Assembly: GCA_028710605.1 (NCBI GenBank)
Contig: JAQTTU010000010.1
Coordinates: 62,001-126,000, forward strand
Source of the DNA: Sideroxydans sp.
GTDB lineage: Bacteria; Pseudomonadota; Gammaproteobacteria; Burkholderiales; Gallionellaceae
Length of the DNA: 64,000 nucleotides
Reading direction: 5' to 3'
In this document: in pieces, positions 55,190 to 63,767 of the stretch
Layout of the letters: each line of letters opens with the position of its first letter
Position numbering within the stretch: position 1 is the first letter of the stretch
Program-made: the position numbers and the translations under genes
Notes under the pieces: model-generated
Seen by the model: only the letters and a program-made list of their open reading frames with translations
Database searches by the model: none
What the model was told of the DNA's origin: nothing

Positions 55190-56227
55190 TTATGAATTTG
55201 CCGGTCGGGTTTCACGCTGGCTGTTCAAGCTGATGACAAGCACCCCGCACAACACCAGCGACGAGCCCGCGATCTGCAACAGCGAGATGCTCTCGCCCAG
55301 AATCATATACGCCATGTAGATAGTGCTGACCGGGCCGATAGTGCCGATCAGCGAAGCGCTGCCGGAGCCGATGCGGCGGATGGCGAAGGACAGCAGGAAC
55401 ACCGGCAACACCGTGGAGAATAGCGCCATGGCAATCGAGAGTTCATACACGCGAATTGGCAAGTCGAGCGCGCTCAGCGGGCGCATCACCGCGAACTGCA
55501 ACAGACTGGCGGAGCACGCCACCACCATCGCATACGCGGTGAAGCGCATCGCACCGATGCGCGCGATGGCATGCCCTGCCCCCACCAGATAAATCGAATA
55601 AGACAAAGTGCTGCCAAACACCAGCGCTGACCCGAGCGCGATGCTGCCTTCTTTCACGCCGATGTCGTGCATAAACACCAGCGCGATGCCCGCGTAGCAC
55701 AAAACCAGCGCCGCAATAACTTTGCGCCCGATGACGCGTTTGTTGCTGCCATGACACGGTGCGCGTAAGCGTCCGGTGCGGGAATGGCAGCAAGCGGCTG
55801 CTCCCGCAAACGGCTGGCTTTGCCAGCAACGTGTCGCAGCCGCTACCAACGCGGTGAGCAGCACCGTCATCGTCGGATAGAGAAACAGGATCAGCCGCTC
55901 CAATCCGGCGGAGATGTATTGCAGCCCGAGAAAATCGAGATAGCTGGCCAGATAATAGCCAATCAGCCCCAAGCCCAGCACCAGCAAGCGATCATGCGTA
56001 TTCAGCGGCGCTGCATGTTGCCGCCTGACCCACAGCGCCACGCCGATAAAAAACGGCACGGAGAACACCATACGCAACGCCAGCAGCGTCACCGCATCCA
56101 CGTGACCGAGATACGCCAGCTTCACCAGAATCGCCTTGGCCGAAAACCCGACCGCCGCCAGCAGCGCGAAAATAACGCCGAGAAAAACATCCCGATGAAC
56201 GAAGGTGCTGCGAGGATGACTTGCCAT
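55190..56227 (-). CDS. EamA/DMT-family transporter with repeat insertion
   Basis: This 345-residue inner-membrane permease has about ten hydrophobic segments and two EamA repeats, beginning LGVIFALLAAVGFSAKAILV. The cytoplasmic stretch around residues 133-161 contains a poorly conserved, Cys/Arg-rich insert matching a palindromic DNA repeat. The start at 56227 (MASHPRSTF) is favoured over one 16 codons earlier. The substrate is unknown. Confidence 0.85.
   Translation of the reverse strand: MASHPRSTFVHRDVFLGVIFALLAAVGFSAKAILVKLAYLGHVDAVTLLALRMVFSVPFFIGVALWVRRQHAAPLNTHDRLLVLGLGLIGYYLASYLDFLGLQYISAGLERLILFLYPTMTVLLTALVAAATRCWQSQPFAGAAACCHSRTGRLRAPCHGSNKRVIGRKVIAALVLCYAGIALVFMHDIGVKEGSIALGSALVFGSTLSYSIYLVGAGHAIARIGAMRFTAYAMVVACSASLLQFAVMRPLSALDLPIRVYELSIAMALFSTVLPVFLLSFAIRRIGSGSASLIGTIGPVSTIYMAYMILGESISLLQIAGSSLVLCGVLVISLNSQRETRPANS
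55745..55832. repeat. In-frame palindromic repeat inside the DMT transporter gene
   Basis: GCGTCCGGTGCGGGAATGGCAGCAAGCGGCTGCTCCCGCAAACGGC resembles the common TGTAGGAGCGGCTTGCCGCG-type repeat, with TTGCTGCCATGACACG and TTGCCAGCAACGTGTCG as outer arms. It is read as a Cys/Arg/Ala-rich insert. Confidence 0.6.
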
Positions 56228-56508
56228 GATGTTAAGACCCTTGTGTATCGGCTTGCGCGGGTCTCTGAAAAACAACTGCGGAAGACCCGCAGTTGCCCAG
56301 TTAAAAAATGAAACGTTAAATCAGGAGCGCGCTGCGGCAGTAAGCTGGCAGAACCAGCCACAGTCGCTTGGCGATAATTGATCGGGCAGAGATATTTTGG
56401 TGCGTGGGCATGGGACGAAATATACGGGGACGCGCTTGCAGCGTCAATGCAGGCCTCTCTCGCGCCCAGCATTAATGCTGCAACGCGAATACATTTGCAA
56501 GTTTGGCG
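56228..56508. other. Intergenic region without recognised content
   Basis: No gene is supported in these 281 bases. It lies upstream of the DMT transporter gene and downstream of the response regulator, so it should contain the promoter of the former. Confidence 0.5.
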
Positions 56509-57117
56509 CTAAGCAACTTGATGCGAAGTGATACGGGCCAGTTCCAACACGTTAGTTGTGCCCGTTTTGTGCATGATGTGGGCACGGTGGATTTCTACCG
56601 TGCGGTAGCTGATGTCCAGGCGCTGCGCAATTTCCTTGCTGGTAAAGCCTTCGAGAGTCAACACCATCACCTCGCGCTCACGTTCGGTCAGCATCGCCAG
56701 CCGTGCCGAAATGGATTTATCCTTCACGGCCTGATTCTGTATGACGGCGCTGTATTCCAATGCCGCCTTAACGCTGGCTAGCAATACCGCCCCCTTCACC
56801 GGCTTGGTCAAAAAATCCATCGCGCCCGACTTGATGGTGCGCACGGTCAACGGTATGGTGCCTTGCCCGGAAAGAAAAATAATCGGCAATTGCAGGCCGC
56901 GACGCGCCAATTCTTCCTGCAACGCGGGGCCGTCCATCCCCGGCATATTCACATCAAGGATGATGCAGCCCTGCAAGGAAGAATTGCAGATATTCAAAAA
57001 GTCGGTGGCACTGGCAAAGGTTGCCACGTCGTAGCCGGCAGCTTCCAACAGCATGGAAGTCGAGTCCAGCACCGACTCGTCGTCATCCACCACGAACACT
57101 TTTACATTGCTGCTCAT
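56509..57117 (-). CDS. FixJ-family response regulator
   Basis: This 202-residue protein has a receiver domain (about 5-118) with the acidic VVDDDES, phosphoacceptor Asp55 in IILDVNMPGMDG and Lys105 in DFLTKPVKGA. A LuxR-type helix-turn-helix (about 138-198, LTEREREVMVLTLEGFTSKE) follows. It overlaps the kinase gene by four bases. Targets are unknown. Confidence 0.94.
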   Translation of the reverse strand: MSSNVKVFVVDDDESVLDSTSMLLEAAGYDVATFASATDFLNICNSSLQGCIILDVNMPGMDGPALQEELARRGLQLPIIFLSGQGTIPLTVRTIKSGAMDFLTKPVKGAVLLASVKAALEYSAVIQNQAVKDKSISARLAMLTEREREVMVLTLEGFTSKEIAQRLDISYRTVEIHRAHIMHKTGTTNVLELARITSHQVA

Positions 57118-58397
57118 GATGCGAGAGGCAACGTAAAATGAAACGCGGCACCGGAACCCGCCTGCGGATCAACCCATAGTTTGCCGCCATTCTCTTCGAT
57201 CAGCGAACGGCTGATCGCCAGCCCCATACCGATACCCTTGTCTCTAGTCGTGAAAAACGGCTCGAACAGCCGCAGCGAATCTTCCGCCTTTATACCCGGC
57301 CCGTTGTCCTGAATGGTCACGCGGGCTACGCTTTCGTCTTTTTGCGCACGCACGGCAACGGAGATCGCAGGACGCGGCACGTCGGCGACCTGCATGGCCT
57401 CGACACAATTGTGCAATAGATTGAACAACACTTTTTGCACGTGAGCGCGGCTGGCTTTTACCACTGCGTGCCCCTCATCTTCGTGAAACACGAAATCGAA
57501 TTTCAATTCGTGTTCCAGTTTTGCCACCTGCAGCACATCAAAAATTTCCCGGTTGAGGTCAAAGGGCTCACTCTTGAATTCCTGGGCGTTCAAAAATTCA
57601 AACAAGTCGCGGATGGATTGCCCGGCCCGCAGAGCTTGCCGTTCGCAACCGTCGAGGGCTTTGTGGATTTTTCCATAATCGGGTTTGCCGCTCTTCATCA
57701 GCATGAGCGCGGCCTCGCTGTATGAGGCGATGGACAACAGCGGCTGGTTCAATTCGCGGGCGATGGCGGCAGCGGTCTGTGCGGCGACATGCAGCGTGTG
57801 CAACTCGGCCATTTCCTTGCGCTGCTCCTGAATTTCCATTTCCAGACGCTTGTGTTCGGAGATGTCGGAAAGCGCAATGCGTACCGCTGGTGTTCTGCCT
57901 TCAATCCGCTGACCGTCCAGCCGGGCGTGCATTATCGAACCGTCGTTGCGCTGAAGAACAAGTTCACAGCTTTGTTTCTCGCCGCTCTGTTTTGCGCGCA
58001 TGAAGTACTGATGCCATGCATCTTTGTCTTCGCTGGCTACAAATGGGGCGAAACCGCGACTAATTAGCTTCCCGCGCTCTATCCCCAACAGCGCGGCACC
58101 GGTAAGGTTGATTTCTTCTATCACGCCATTGCTGTTGAGCCCGAGATAGCCGATGGGCGCAAACTCGTACAGTTCAACATAACGGTCGCGCGATTCTTCC
58201 AGAGCAAGCTGCACCCGGCGCAATTCGTCATTCTGCATTTCCAGTTCGATTTGATGCACTTGAAGCTCGTGCATAAGTTCCGCAGCAGAACGCGGACATG
58301 CGCCTGTAGAAAGCGAATGGGTAGCATTATTTTTGGCTTCAAAGCGCGGCAAGAATTGATCGTCACTGCAAATCAACTTTCGTTGTGGAGGTATCAA
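57114..58397 (-). CDS. PAS sensor kinase of FixL type lacking the usual phosphoacceptor His
   Basis: This 427-residue cytosolic protein has a helical N-terminus, a PAS domain (about 72-190) and a kinase core. The dimerisation motif reads AAAIARELNQPLLSI, where the FixL family normally has a His before ELNQPL; here it is Arg214 (codon CGC). The ATPase boxes NLLHNCVEAM, IQDNGPGI and FFTTRDKGIGMGLAISRSL look complete. The start is TTG at 58397, with AGGGGA five bases upstream. It is coupled to the FixJ-like regulator. Confidence 0.9.
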   Translation of the reverse strand: MIPPQRKLICSDDQFLPRFEAKNNATHSLSTGACPRSAAELMHELQVHQIELEMQNDELRRVQLALEESRDRYVELYEFAPIGYLGLNSNGVIEEINLTGAALLGIERGKLISRGFAPFVASEDKDAWHQYFMRAKQSGEKQSCELVLQRNDGSIMHARLDGQRIEGRTPAVRIALSDISEHKRLEMEIQEQRKEMAELHTLHVAAQTAAAIARELNQPLLSIASYSEAALMLMKSGKPDYGKIHKALDGCERQALRAGQSIRDLFEFLNAQEFKSEPFDLNREIFDVLQVAKLEHELKFDFVFHEDEGHAVVKASRAHVQKVLFNLLHNCVEAMQVADVPRPAISVAVRAQKDESVARVTIQDNGPGIKAEDSLRLFEPFFTTRDKGIGMGLAISRSLIEENGGKLWVDPQAGSGAAFHFTLPLAS

Positions 58398-58723
58398 AAC
58401 TGTCCCCTTGTTTTATCCAAAGATTTCTAAAGATGGTGACAAAAATAACATCCATAGGAAATTCCGAACCGCATCGAACTGTCAATCCTTGGCCGCGAAT
58501 TTTTGGCATTCGCATTTCCAAGCCATTTCGCGCGCACCGACCTCCCCGCACGCAACTTTTATACAATGTTCGAGTGGCTCTGTATAGAGGTGAAATTCCC
58601 CCTTCTATGCCAAATGCATATTTCGTATAAGTATTCACACGTATTTATTCAAACTCAACGTTGCAGTATTTTTCTACCCCCTGCAATTGTTGGTGCTTCA
58701 AACATATCCCAAGGAGTGTGGAA
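58398..58723. other. Intergenic region, 326 bases
   Basis: This is the divergent promoter region of the kinase pair (minus) and the PAS-like gene (plus). TATACAAT near 58560 may be a -10 sequence. No gene is supported; short open frames here have no recognisable features. Confidence 0.5.
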
Positions 58724-59161
58724 ATGAATTTGCATAGAAAAGGAAATGCATCTTCCCACGCCGGGCATCATACATTCGCCGATGCGCAACTCTTAATACG
58801 CTATGACCCGCCTGCGCTGTCGCTGGACGAACGCGGCATGATTCTGGATTGCAGCAAATCCTTTGAGCAACAGTTTGGTTTCCGCAGAATAGATTTGGTT
58901 TGGAAACATGTATCGAGACTGCTCCCCCAACTCAAGGATGTCGATTTAATACAGGAGGGAAAAATCAACCGGCTGCTCAATTTCCTTTGCCATTGCGGCC
59001 TTCTCTTTCAGGCGCAAACCCCGCAAGGGGACTACCTCACTGCCCGCTTGAGTATTGTCCATATTGAAACACAAGGGCGGCGTTCATTAAGGCTGATTGT
59101 GCAGCCTTCGAATGAGTGCAGACATGATTCATTTATTGACGATGCGCTGTTCAGCGCCTAA
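58724..59161 (+). CDS. Single PAS-like domain protein
   Basis: This 145-residue protein carries a stretch resembling a PAS fold: LIRYDPPALSLDERGMILDC then FEQQFGFRRIDLVWKHVSRL, and a beta-rich end GRRSLRLIVQPSNE. No effector domain is attached. AAGGAG lies eight bases before the ATG at 58724. It diverges from the FixL-like kinase and could share a signal with it; this is inference. Confidence 0.65.
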   Translation: MNLHRKGNASSHAGHHTFADAQLLIRYDPPALSLDERGMILDCSKSFEQQFGFRRIDLVWKHVSRLLPQLKDVDLIQEGKINRLLNFLCHCGLLFQAQTPQGDYLTARLSIVHIETQGRRSLRLIVQPSNECRHDSFIDDALFSA

Positions 59162-59190
59162 CTATGACTTCCGACTTGAAAGGAAATATC

Positions 59191-59382
59191 ATGAATCAAC
59201 ATCTCACCCAACCGGAAGAAATTGATCTTGTTCTGAAAGAAATGGAGAAAGACGAGATGACGGAACAGCGGCAAAGTTCCGACAACAGGCTGCTGTCAAA
59301 AACCGTTCCAAGAAATTGGAATACCGGCTACGTCTCCCCCTACCGCGCCGCTTATATGCGAGATCACAATCTGGACTTGTAG
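59191..59382 (+). CDS. Small hypothetical protein
   Basis: This 63-residue protein has a charged N-terminus (MNQHLTQPEEIDLVLKEMEK) and the end RNWNTGYVSPYRAAYMRDHN. AAAGGA lies seven bases before the ATG at 59191. It belongs to a run of small genes leading to hsp20. I do not recognise the function. Confidence 0.65.
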   Translation: MNQHLTQPEEIDLVLKEMEKDEMTEQRQSSDNRLLSKTVPRNWNTGYVSPYRAAYMRDHNLDL

Positions 59383-59470
59383 CGACAAGACGCTACCCGG
59401 AAATTTGCCGCTGCCGAAAAGTATTGGGAAGTACTCAGCAGAAGCATCACAAGAATAGAGGGCTATCTAC

Positions 59471-59584
59471 ATGCCACGCATATTTGCCAACATCACCCGC
59501 TTCCTCGGCAATTACCGCTACTACCGCCGGAACGGTTTTAATCCCAAAGCGGCATGGCATCTGGCCGGACTCACCCTGCCGTAA
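59471..59584 (+). CDS. 37-residue basic small protein
   Basis: ATG at 59471 opens a 37-codon frame that starts MPRIFANITRFLGNYRYYRR and ends AAWHLAGLTLP. Short proteins of this kind (basic, Tyr/Arg-rich, with a hydrophobic LP end) are common in betaproteobacteria, but the role is unknown. GAGGG lies about ten bases upstream. It lies between other small genes in the same direction. Confidence 0.6.
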   Translation: MPRIFANITRFLGNYRYYRRNGFNPKAAWHLAGLTLP

Positions 59585-59629
59585 CCGGTGGCACTTTCAA
59601 GTTAATTGCATCCATTTAGGAGAACCGCC

Positions 59630-59836
59630 ATGAAGCTCGCCGAAGTCGCCGCCATTGCCAAAGCGCATCACATCAATCCCGGCAAACTTTCAAAAACAAA
59701 ATTGATTAAAGCCATCCAATCACACGAAGGAAACTTCGACTGTTTTGCCTCGGCCGCAAACGGCGAATGCGATCAAGTTGGCTGTAGCTGGCGCGAGGAC
59801 TGTTTTGAGGCCAATAAAAAAGGAGAACTATCATGA
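59630..59836 (+). CDS. Small SAP/Rho-N-like domain protein
   Basis: This 68-residue protein starts MKLAEVAAIAKAHHINPGKL and continues SKTKLIKAIQSHEGNFDCF, a helix-turn-helix pattern like SAP or Rho N-terminal domains. Four cysteines (DCFASAANGECDQVGCSWRE DC pattern) follow in the second half and could bind metal. It overlaps hsp20 by four bases, so it may be co-expressed under stress. Confidence 0.7.
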   Translation: MKLAEVAAIAKAHHINPGKLSKTKLIKAIQSHEGNFDCFASAANGECDQVGCSWREDCFEANKKGELS

Positions 59837-60276
59837 ATCTGATCAAATGGGATCCCTTCAGGGAATTGGAAGATATGTCCAGCCGCTTGAACCGTATCTT
59901 TGCCCGAAATCCTGCGGGCGCGGATAGCGAAATGATGGCGGTGGCGAACTGGATGCCTTCCGTTGACATCAGCGAAACGGATGATGCTTATCTGATTAAG
60001 GGTGAAATACCCGGCGTGAAAAAAGAGGATGTCAAAGTCACCATCCAAAACGGCATGCTCACCATTCAGGGCGAACGCAAGCAGGAGAAGGAAGAAAAAA
60101 ACAAAAAATTCCACCGCGTCGAATGCTCCTACGGCAGTTTCGCCAGAAGTTTTCGCGTGCCCGACGATGCCGATGAATCGGCGGTAAAAGCTGAATTCAA
60201 AGACGGCATGCTCAACGTCTCACTGCCAAAATCCGCCAAGGCAAAACCCAAGTCGATCAACGTCGCAGTGTCGTAA
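59833..60276 (+). CDS. Hsp20/alpha-crystallin family small heat-shock protein
   Basis: This 147-residue holdase chaperone starts MNLIKWDPFRELEDMSSRLN and has the alpha-crystallin domain (WMPSVDISETDDAYLIKGEI to ADESAVKAEFKDGMLNVSLP). The C-terminal KSINVAVS contains an I-x-V motif for oligomerisation. AAAAGGAG precedes the ATG. It is convergent with the DUF4139 gene. Confidence 0.95.
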   Translation: MNLIKWDPFRELEDMSSRLNRIFARNPAGADSEMMAVANWMPSVDISETDDAYLIKGEIPGVKKEDVKVTIQNGMLTIQGERKQEKEEKNKKFHRVECSYGSFARSFRVPDDADESAVKAEFKDGMLNVSLPKSAKAKPKSINVAVS

Positions 60277-60304
60277 AAAAACATCCCCCGGCCAAGCCGG
60301 GGGA
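60276..60304 (-). terminator. Terminator of the DUF4139 gene
   Basis: CCCCCGGC (60285-60292) and GCCGGGGG (60296-60303) pair with a three-base loop. On the minus strand ATGTTTTTTT follows, so it ends transcription of the gene at 60312-61757. No T-run follows on the plus strand. Confidence 0.85.
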
Positions 60305-60311
60305 CGAGTTC

Positions 60312-61757
60312 TCAATACCGCACCAGCACCCGATAACTCAACGTCGTGCTGCCTTCCGCCGGAACGGTGACGCGCCAGACAGCCGTGTTACTGGTCGCCT
60401 TCTCGTGCAGATGCGTTTCTTTCAGCATCTTCCAGTCTCCCGGTATCGGCTCTTGCACGGTGACGCTGGTCGCTTCCTTCTTGGCATTTTTCAGCACGAT
60501 CTCGAACGCGCATTCATACGCGTAGTTGTAGCTCGACCAACCATTCACCTTCTTGAAATCGGTTTGCTTTTTATCCGCCATCACATCGAAAGCCTCGCCC
60601 AACTTGATGCGCACTTTCTCGTTCTTCGGCGTGTGGTCTATGCGGTCTTCGCCGACGAATTGCGCGTTGCCTGCGCCGTCTTTTTTATACACGCGGATCA
60701 CGCCTTTGGGCAGCGGCATGCCGAGGTGCGCGGCTTCCTTGTTGTCGAATTCGACGAACACGCCGACTTTCATTTTTTGCCCCAGATCGCCGTAGCTGGA
60801 TTGGTAATAATAATCCGCGCCGCGCAACAACAATTCCTTGCGCGCCGGAATAGCGCTGGCGGAAAGTAGCGACACCTGCTTGGTCTGGCTCTCGGCAATT
60901 GTCGTCGGCCTATCCAGCGTGTAGAGGTGATACTCAAGCAATGATTCTTCCGCCATGCGCGGCGCGGCAGCGCGGGCTTCCAACATCTGCTCGCCTCTAA
61001 ACTGGCGACCGAGTTGCATCTCGTCACGCACTTGATTCACATCGCCAGCCACCAGTTGCAGTCTGGCGTTGTTGTAACTCGCGCCGCTGGTATTGGTCAG
61101 CGTCACCCAGCCGGACAAATCCAGCTTGTCGTCCGCCGCATTCAACTCCGCCACGTAATCCGCCTTCCACGCCAGACCGCCCGTCAAATAAGAAAGCTCC
61201 ACCTCCTGCTGCGCCGCGCCGTCGTTGTCCAGCGCCATCACCAGCGTAGGCCGGTCACGCAAGTTGGCGGGCACATCGGAATACACAATGCGTCCCGGCA
61301 TGCCCGTCTCGATGCGGTCGCCAATCTTTAGCACCACACCGTTATTTGCCGACAACACCTGCGCCTGCTCGGAGGTTTCCGCGCCCGTAGCCGGATTGGT
61401 GCGAATCACCTTCACATTCCTGCCCACATATTTTTCCAGCAGCTTCTCCGGTGTGAGCAAATCGAAATCGAAATTCTGCTCCATCACAGCCAGCTTGCCC
61501 GGACTGCTCAAACTGCGCAGCAACGCGGTCTCCGGCCGCATCTGCCCGCTCACATCGCGGAACGCCAACACGCTTTGCCCGCCGCCGATTTGAATCCTGC
61601 GCTGGTCTTTCACCAGCGCCAGATTCTCGTTGTAAATCGTCACCGCCACACTGCGCTGGTCTTGCAAGGTGCTGCGCAGTTCTTCGGCGTGCACCGCGAC
61701 GCAAGGCAAAGCGGCCAGCAGACAAACGATCAAGGTTCGGCGATGAAAGAACGGCAT
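60312..61757 (-). CDS. DUF4139 domain exported protein
   Basis: This 481-residue protein has a signal peptide (FHRRTLIVCLLAALPCVAVH) and beta-rich sequence with VTIYNENLALVKDQRRIQI and ...ELSYLTGGLAWKADYVAEL, the DUF4139 signature. The end SNTAVWRVTVPAEGSTTLSY is also typical. Family members are surface or periplasmic proteins without a fixed role. A terminator lies just behind it. Confidence 0.9.
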   Translation of the reverse strand: MPFFHRRTLIVCLLAALPCVAVHAEELRSTLQDQRSVAVTIYNENLALVKDQRRIQIGGGQSVLAFRDVSGQMRPETALLRSLSSPGKLAVMEQNFDFDLLTPEKLLEKYVGRNVKVIRTNPATGAETSEQAQVLSANNGVVLKIGDRIETGMPGRIVYSDVPANLRDRPTLVMALDNDGAAQQEVELSYLTGGLAWKADYVAELNAADDKLDLSGWVTLTNTSGASYNNARLQLVAGDVNQVRDEMQLGRQFRGEQMLEARAAAPRMAEESLLEYHLYTLDRPTTIAESQTKQVSLLSASAIPARKELLLRGADYYYQSSYGDLGQKMKVGVFVEFDNKEAAHLGMPLPKGVIRVYKKDGAGNAQFVGEDRIDHTPKNEKVRIKLGEAFDVMADKKQTDFKKVNGWSSYNYAYECAFEIVLKNAKKEATSVTVQEPIPGDWKMLKETHLHEKATSNTAVWRVTVPAEGSTTLSYRVLVRY

Positions 61758-61795
61758 GATGACCTCCGGTTGGTTGGGTGCAGATGCAACGAATA

Positions 61796-62131
61796 CTATT
61801 TGCTCTTGTTATTCCGATAAATGAACTTCCAGTAGTACCACAGGTAGTAACCGCCGAGCAGCGTGCCCAGCGGAATGTAAAACAGCAACACCACCGAAAA
61901 CGGCAAACAAACCCAAGTCGAATTCCGGTAATCGAGCAGTAAAGTCAGAGCCACCGCGCAGAACATCAGCGCGACAACCACCGCGTATCCGACGACGTAT
62001 TGCGTGTGCGCAGTGGCATCCGCGCCGAACGCTTTCTTCCAGGTGAAAACCAGAAACACGGTCAGCAACATCGCCACCGCAGCAAACAACCAACCGATGA
62101 TTACCCGATGTTTTTGCATATCAGAAAACAT
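61796..62131 (-). CDS. Small membrane protein of unknown function
   Basis: This 111-residue protein has three hydrophobic segments (about 10-30, 45-66 and 75-97) and a basic tail (KFIYRNNKSK). No family is recognised. An ATG four codons later (62119) is an alternative start; AGGA is placed between the two options. It lies upstream of the DUF4139 gene in the same direction. Confidence 0.75.
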   Translation of the reverse strand: MFSDMQKHRVIIGWLFAAVAMLLTVFLVFTWKKAFGADATAHTQYVVGYAVVVALMFCAVALTLLLDYRNSTWVCLPFSVVLLFYIPLGTLLGGYYLWYYWKFIYRNNKSK

Positions 62132-62187
62132 ATCCTAAAAAAATTGGAGAAGAAGAATTACTTGCACCACCCTCGTCGCAAGCCACG

Positions 62188-62346
62188 CCAATAGGCGATC
62201 TGCACAATGTGATGGGCGGAGATGGCCGTGTTTATTGGCTTGCGCGCAAGATAAGAAATTTGTAGGGTGCAATAAGCGAAGCGCATTGCACCGGATGTTT
62301 AGTTGTCACACATACGGCGCAATGCCCATTGGTTATTGCGCCCTAC
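62188..62346. repeat. Two repeat types next to each other
   Basis: CCAATAGGCGATCTGCACAATGTG with GGAGATGGCCGTGTTTATTGG (62188-62240) is a CCCGTCAATAGG-family copy. TGTAGGGTGCAATAAGCGAA to TTGGTTATTGCGCCCTACC (62263-62346) is a full copy of the type at 9541. Confidence 0.75.
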
Positions 62347-62353
62347 CGCGCTC

Positions 62354-62746
62354 TTAGTCAACATCGGTGTAATATCCAACACCGTTAAATGTGCGCCGAA
62401 GCGCTGACCGAAGCTCTGCAAATTGCGCTTCATGCAGATGGAAATGAACCTCAATAATGCCGTCGTTTTGCATGTGCTGTGCCGCATCAGTGTCCATGTG
62501 AACTTTAATTACGTTTCGCTCCAATTGAACTTTGAGCATGTGTCCATACCAAGACCACCCTTGTCCACAGAACTCAATGTAAGGCTTGTCCATGCCAAAT
62601 TTTGCGTCGCTCTCTGAAAACTCACTTTTGTGCTGAAACATCAGATAAATGTCATCATCCTCGGTCGACGGGGCACCCAGTGCGACAACCAGCACGTCAT
62701 TTTCAAAACTGACGGAAAACTGTGAGGCTTCAAATCCTACAGGCAT
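62354..62746 (-). CDS. Imm10-like immunity protein
   Basis: This 130-residue protein resembles the Imm10 immunity family: YLMFQHKSEFSESDAKFGMD, then YIEFCGQGWSWYGHMLKVQL, ...DGIIEVHFHLHEAQF and ELRSALRRTF. Imm10 proteins protect against polymorphic toxins, yet no toxin gene is adjacent here. Low G+C compared with neighbours and flanking repeats suggest acquired or stranded DNA. Assignment is by recall of the family pattern only. Confidence 0.6.
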   Translation of the reverse strand: MPVGFEASQFSVSFENDVLVVALGAPSTEDDDIYLMFQHKSEFSESDAKFGMDKPYIEFCGQGWSWYGHMLKVQLERNVIKVHMDTDAAQHMQNDGIIEVHFHLHEAQFAELRSALRRTFNGVGYYTDVD

Positions 62747-62822
62747 GCGCTATCCCTTTTTATTGCTAAATACCAAATTGGAGGACACCTGCGTCCGTCC
62801 GGTTTTGTGCCGTTTGCCGCCC

Positions 62823-63527
62823 CTACCCCGCCAACCCCACATAAACATTCTGCACGTCATCATCCTCGTCAATCGCTTCGAGGAAAGCTTGCACTTCTTC
62901 GAGTTCAACTTCGTTCGAGATGGTGACCGGGTTCTTCGGGCGATAGCCTAGCTGGGCGGAGACGACGGTGAAGCCTTGCGCGGGTAGCGCTTTGCACACG
63001 GCATCGAGGTCGGTGACTTCGGTGATGAACAGGGTTGCGCCGTCTTCGGCGGGTTCGAGGTCTTGCGCGCCAGCTTCGATGGCAGCGACTTCGGCATCCG
63101 CGTCTTTGCTGTTGGGTGTGGCTTCTATCATGCCGACGTAGCTGAAGTCCCACGACACGGAGCCTTCCGCGCCGAGCTGGCCTTTGCGGAACAGTACGTT
63201 CATGCTGGACTTGGTGCGGTTGATGTTGTCGGACAGGCATTCGACGATGACCGGCACGCGGTGCGGGGCGAAGCCTTCGTACACCAGGCGTTCGAGGTGC
63301 GCGCCGCCGTCGAGCAGGCCCGCGCCTTTTTTGATGGCTCTATCCAGCGTCTCTTTGGGCATGGAAACTTTTTTGGCTTGTTCGACCACGAGGCGCAAGC
63401 GCGAGTTGGTGCTGGGGTCTGCTCCGCCTTTGGCGGCGACCATGATTTCCTTGGCGAGCTTGCCGAAAATTTTACCTTTTGCGTTCGCTGCAACTTCTTT
63501 GTGTCTGGCTTTCCACTGTGCGCCCAT
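62823..63527 (-). CDS. YebC/PmpR-family protein
   Basis: This 234-residue protein starts [20 protein letters not shown] and has [20 protein letters not shown] and [15 protein letters not shown], the family signature. Members act as transcription regulators or, as shown for some, as translation factors for proline-rich stretches. Which role applies here cannot be told. A promoter should lie in 63528-63660, which has no gene. Confidence 0.92.
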   Translation of the reverse strand: MGAQWKARHKEVAANAKGKIFGKLAKEIMVAAKGGADPSTNSRLRLVVEQAKKVSMPKETLDRAIKKGAGLLDGGAHLERLVYEGFAPHRVPVIVECLSDNINRTKSSMNVLFRKGQLGAEGSVSWDFSYVGMIEATPNSKDADAEVAAIEAGAQDLEPAEDGATLFITEVTDLDAVCKALPAQGFTVVSAQLGYRPKNPVTISNEVELEEVQAFLEAIDEDDDVQNVYVGLAG

Positions 63528-63664
63528 GATTGTTCTCTTGTGTTGGTTTATACGAATATTGCCGAAGGCGCATCTTGCCTCAAGCGCAGTGCGGCTTCAA
63601 TCTCGAAGCACGATAATTGCTGGAAAACTATTTGTTAGAAAACTTCATCAACAGGCATTTTTTA

Positions 63665-63757
63665 AAACTCCACCTTGCCCGCAAGCCAATAAATACGGCC
63701 ATCTCCATCAAGTGCACGAGGTAGATCGCCTATTGACGGGCGTTCCCGGGCAGTTGG
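63665..63757. repeat. Dispersed repeat, CCCGTCAATAGG type
   Basis: CTTGCCCGCAAGCCAATAAATACGGCCATCTCCATCAAGTGCACGAGGTAGATCGCCTATTGACGGGCGTTCC is an inverted full copy. It ends 11 bases before the recQ stop codon. Confidence 0.75.
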
Positions 63758-63767
63758 CTGTTTGCCA

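Noticed and set aside
58503-58727. 74-codon plus-strand frame before the PAS-like gene
   Set aside because: It overlaps the divergent promoter region and ends at the next gene's start; no conserved sequence.
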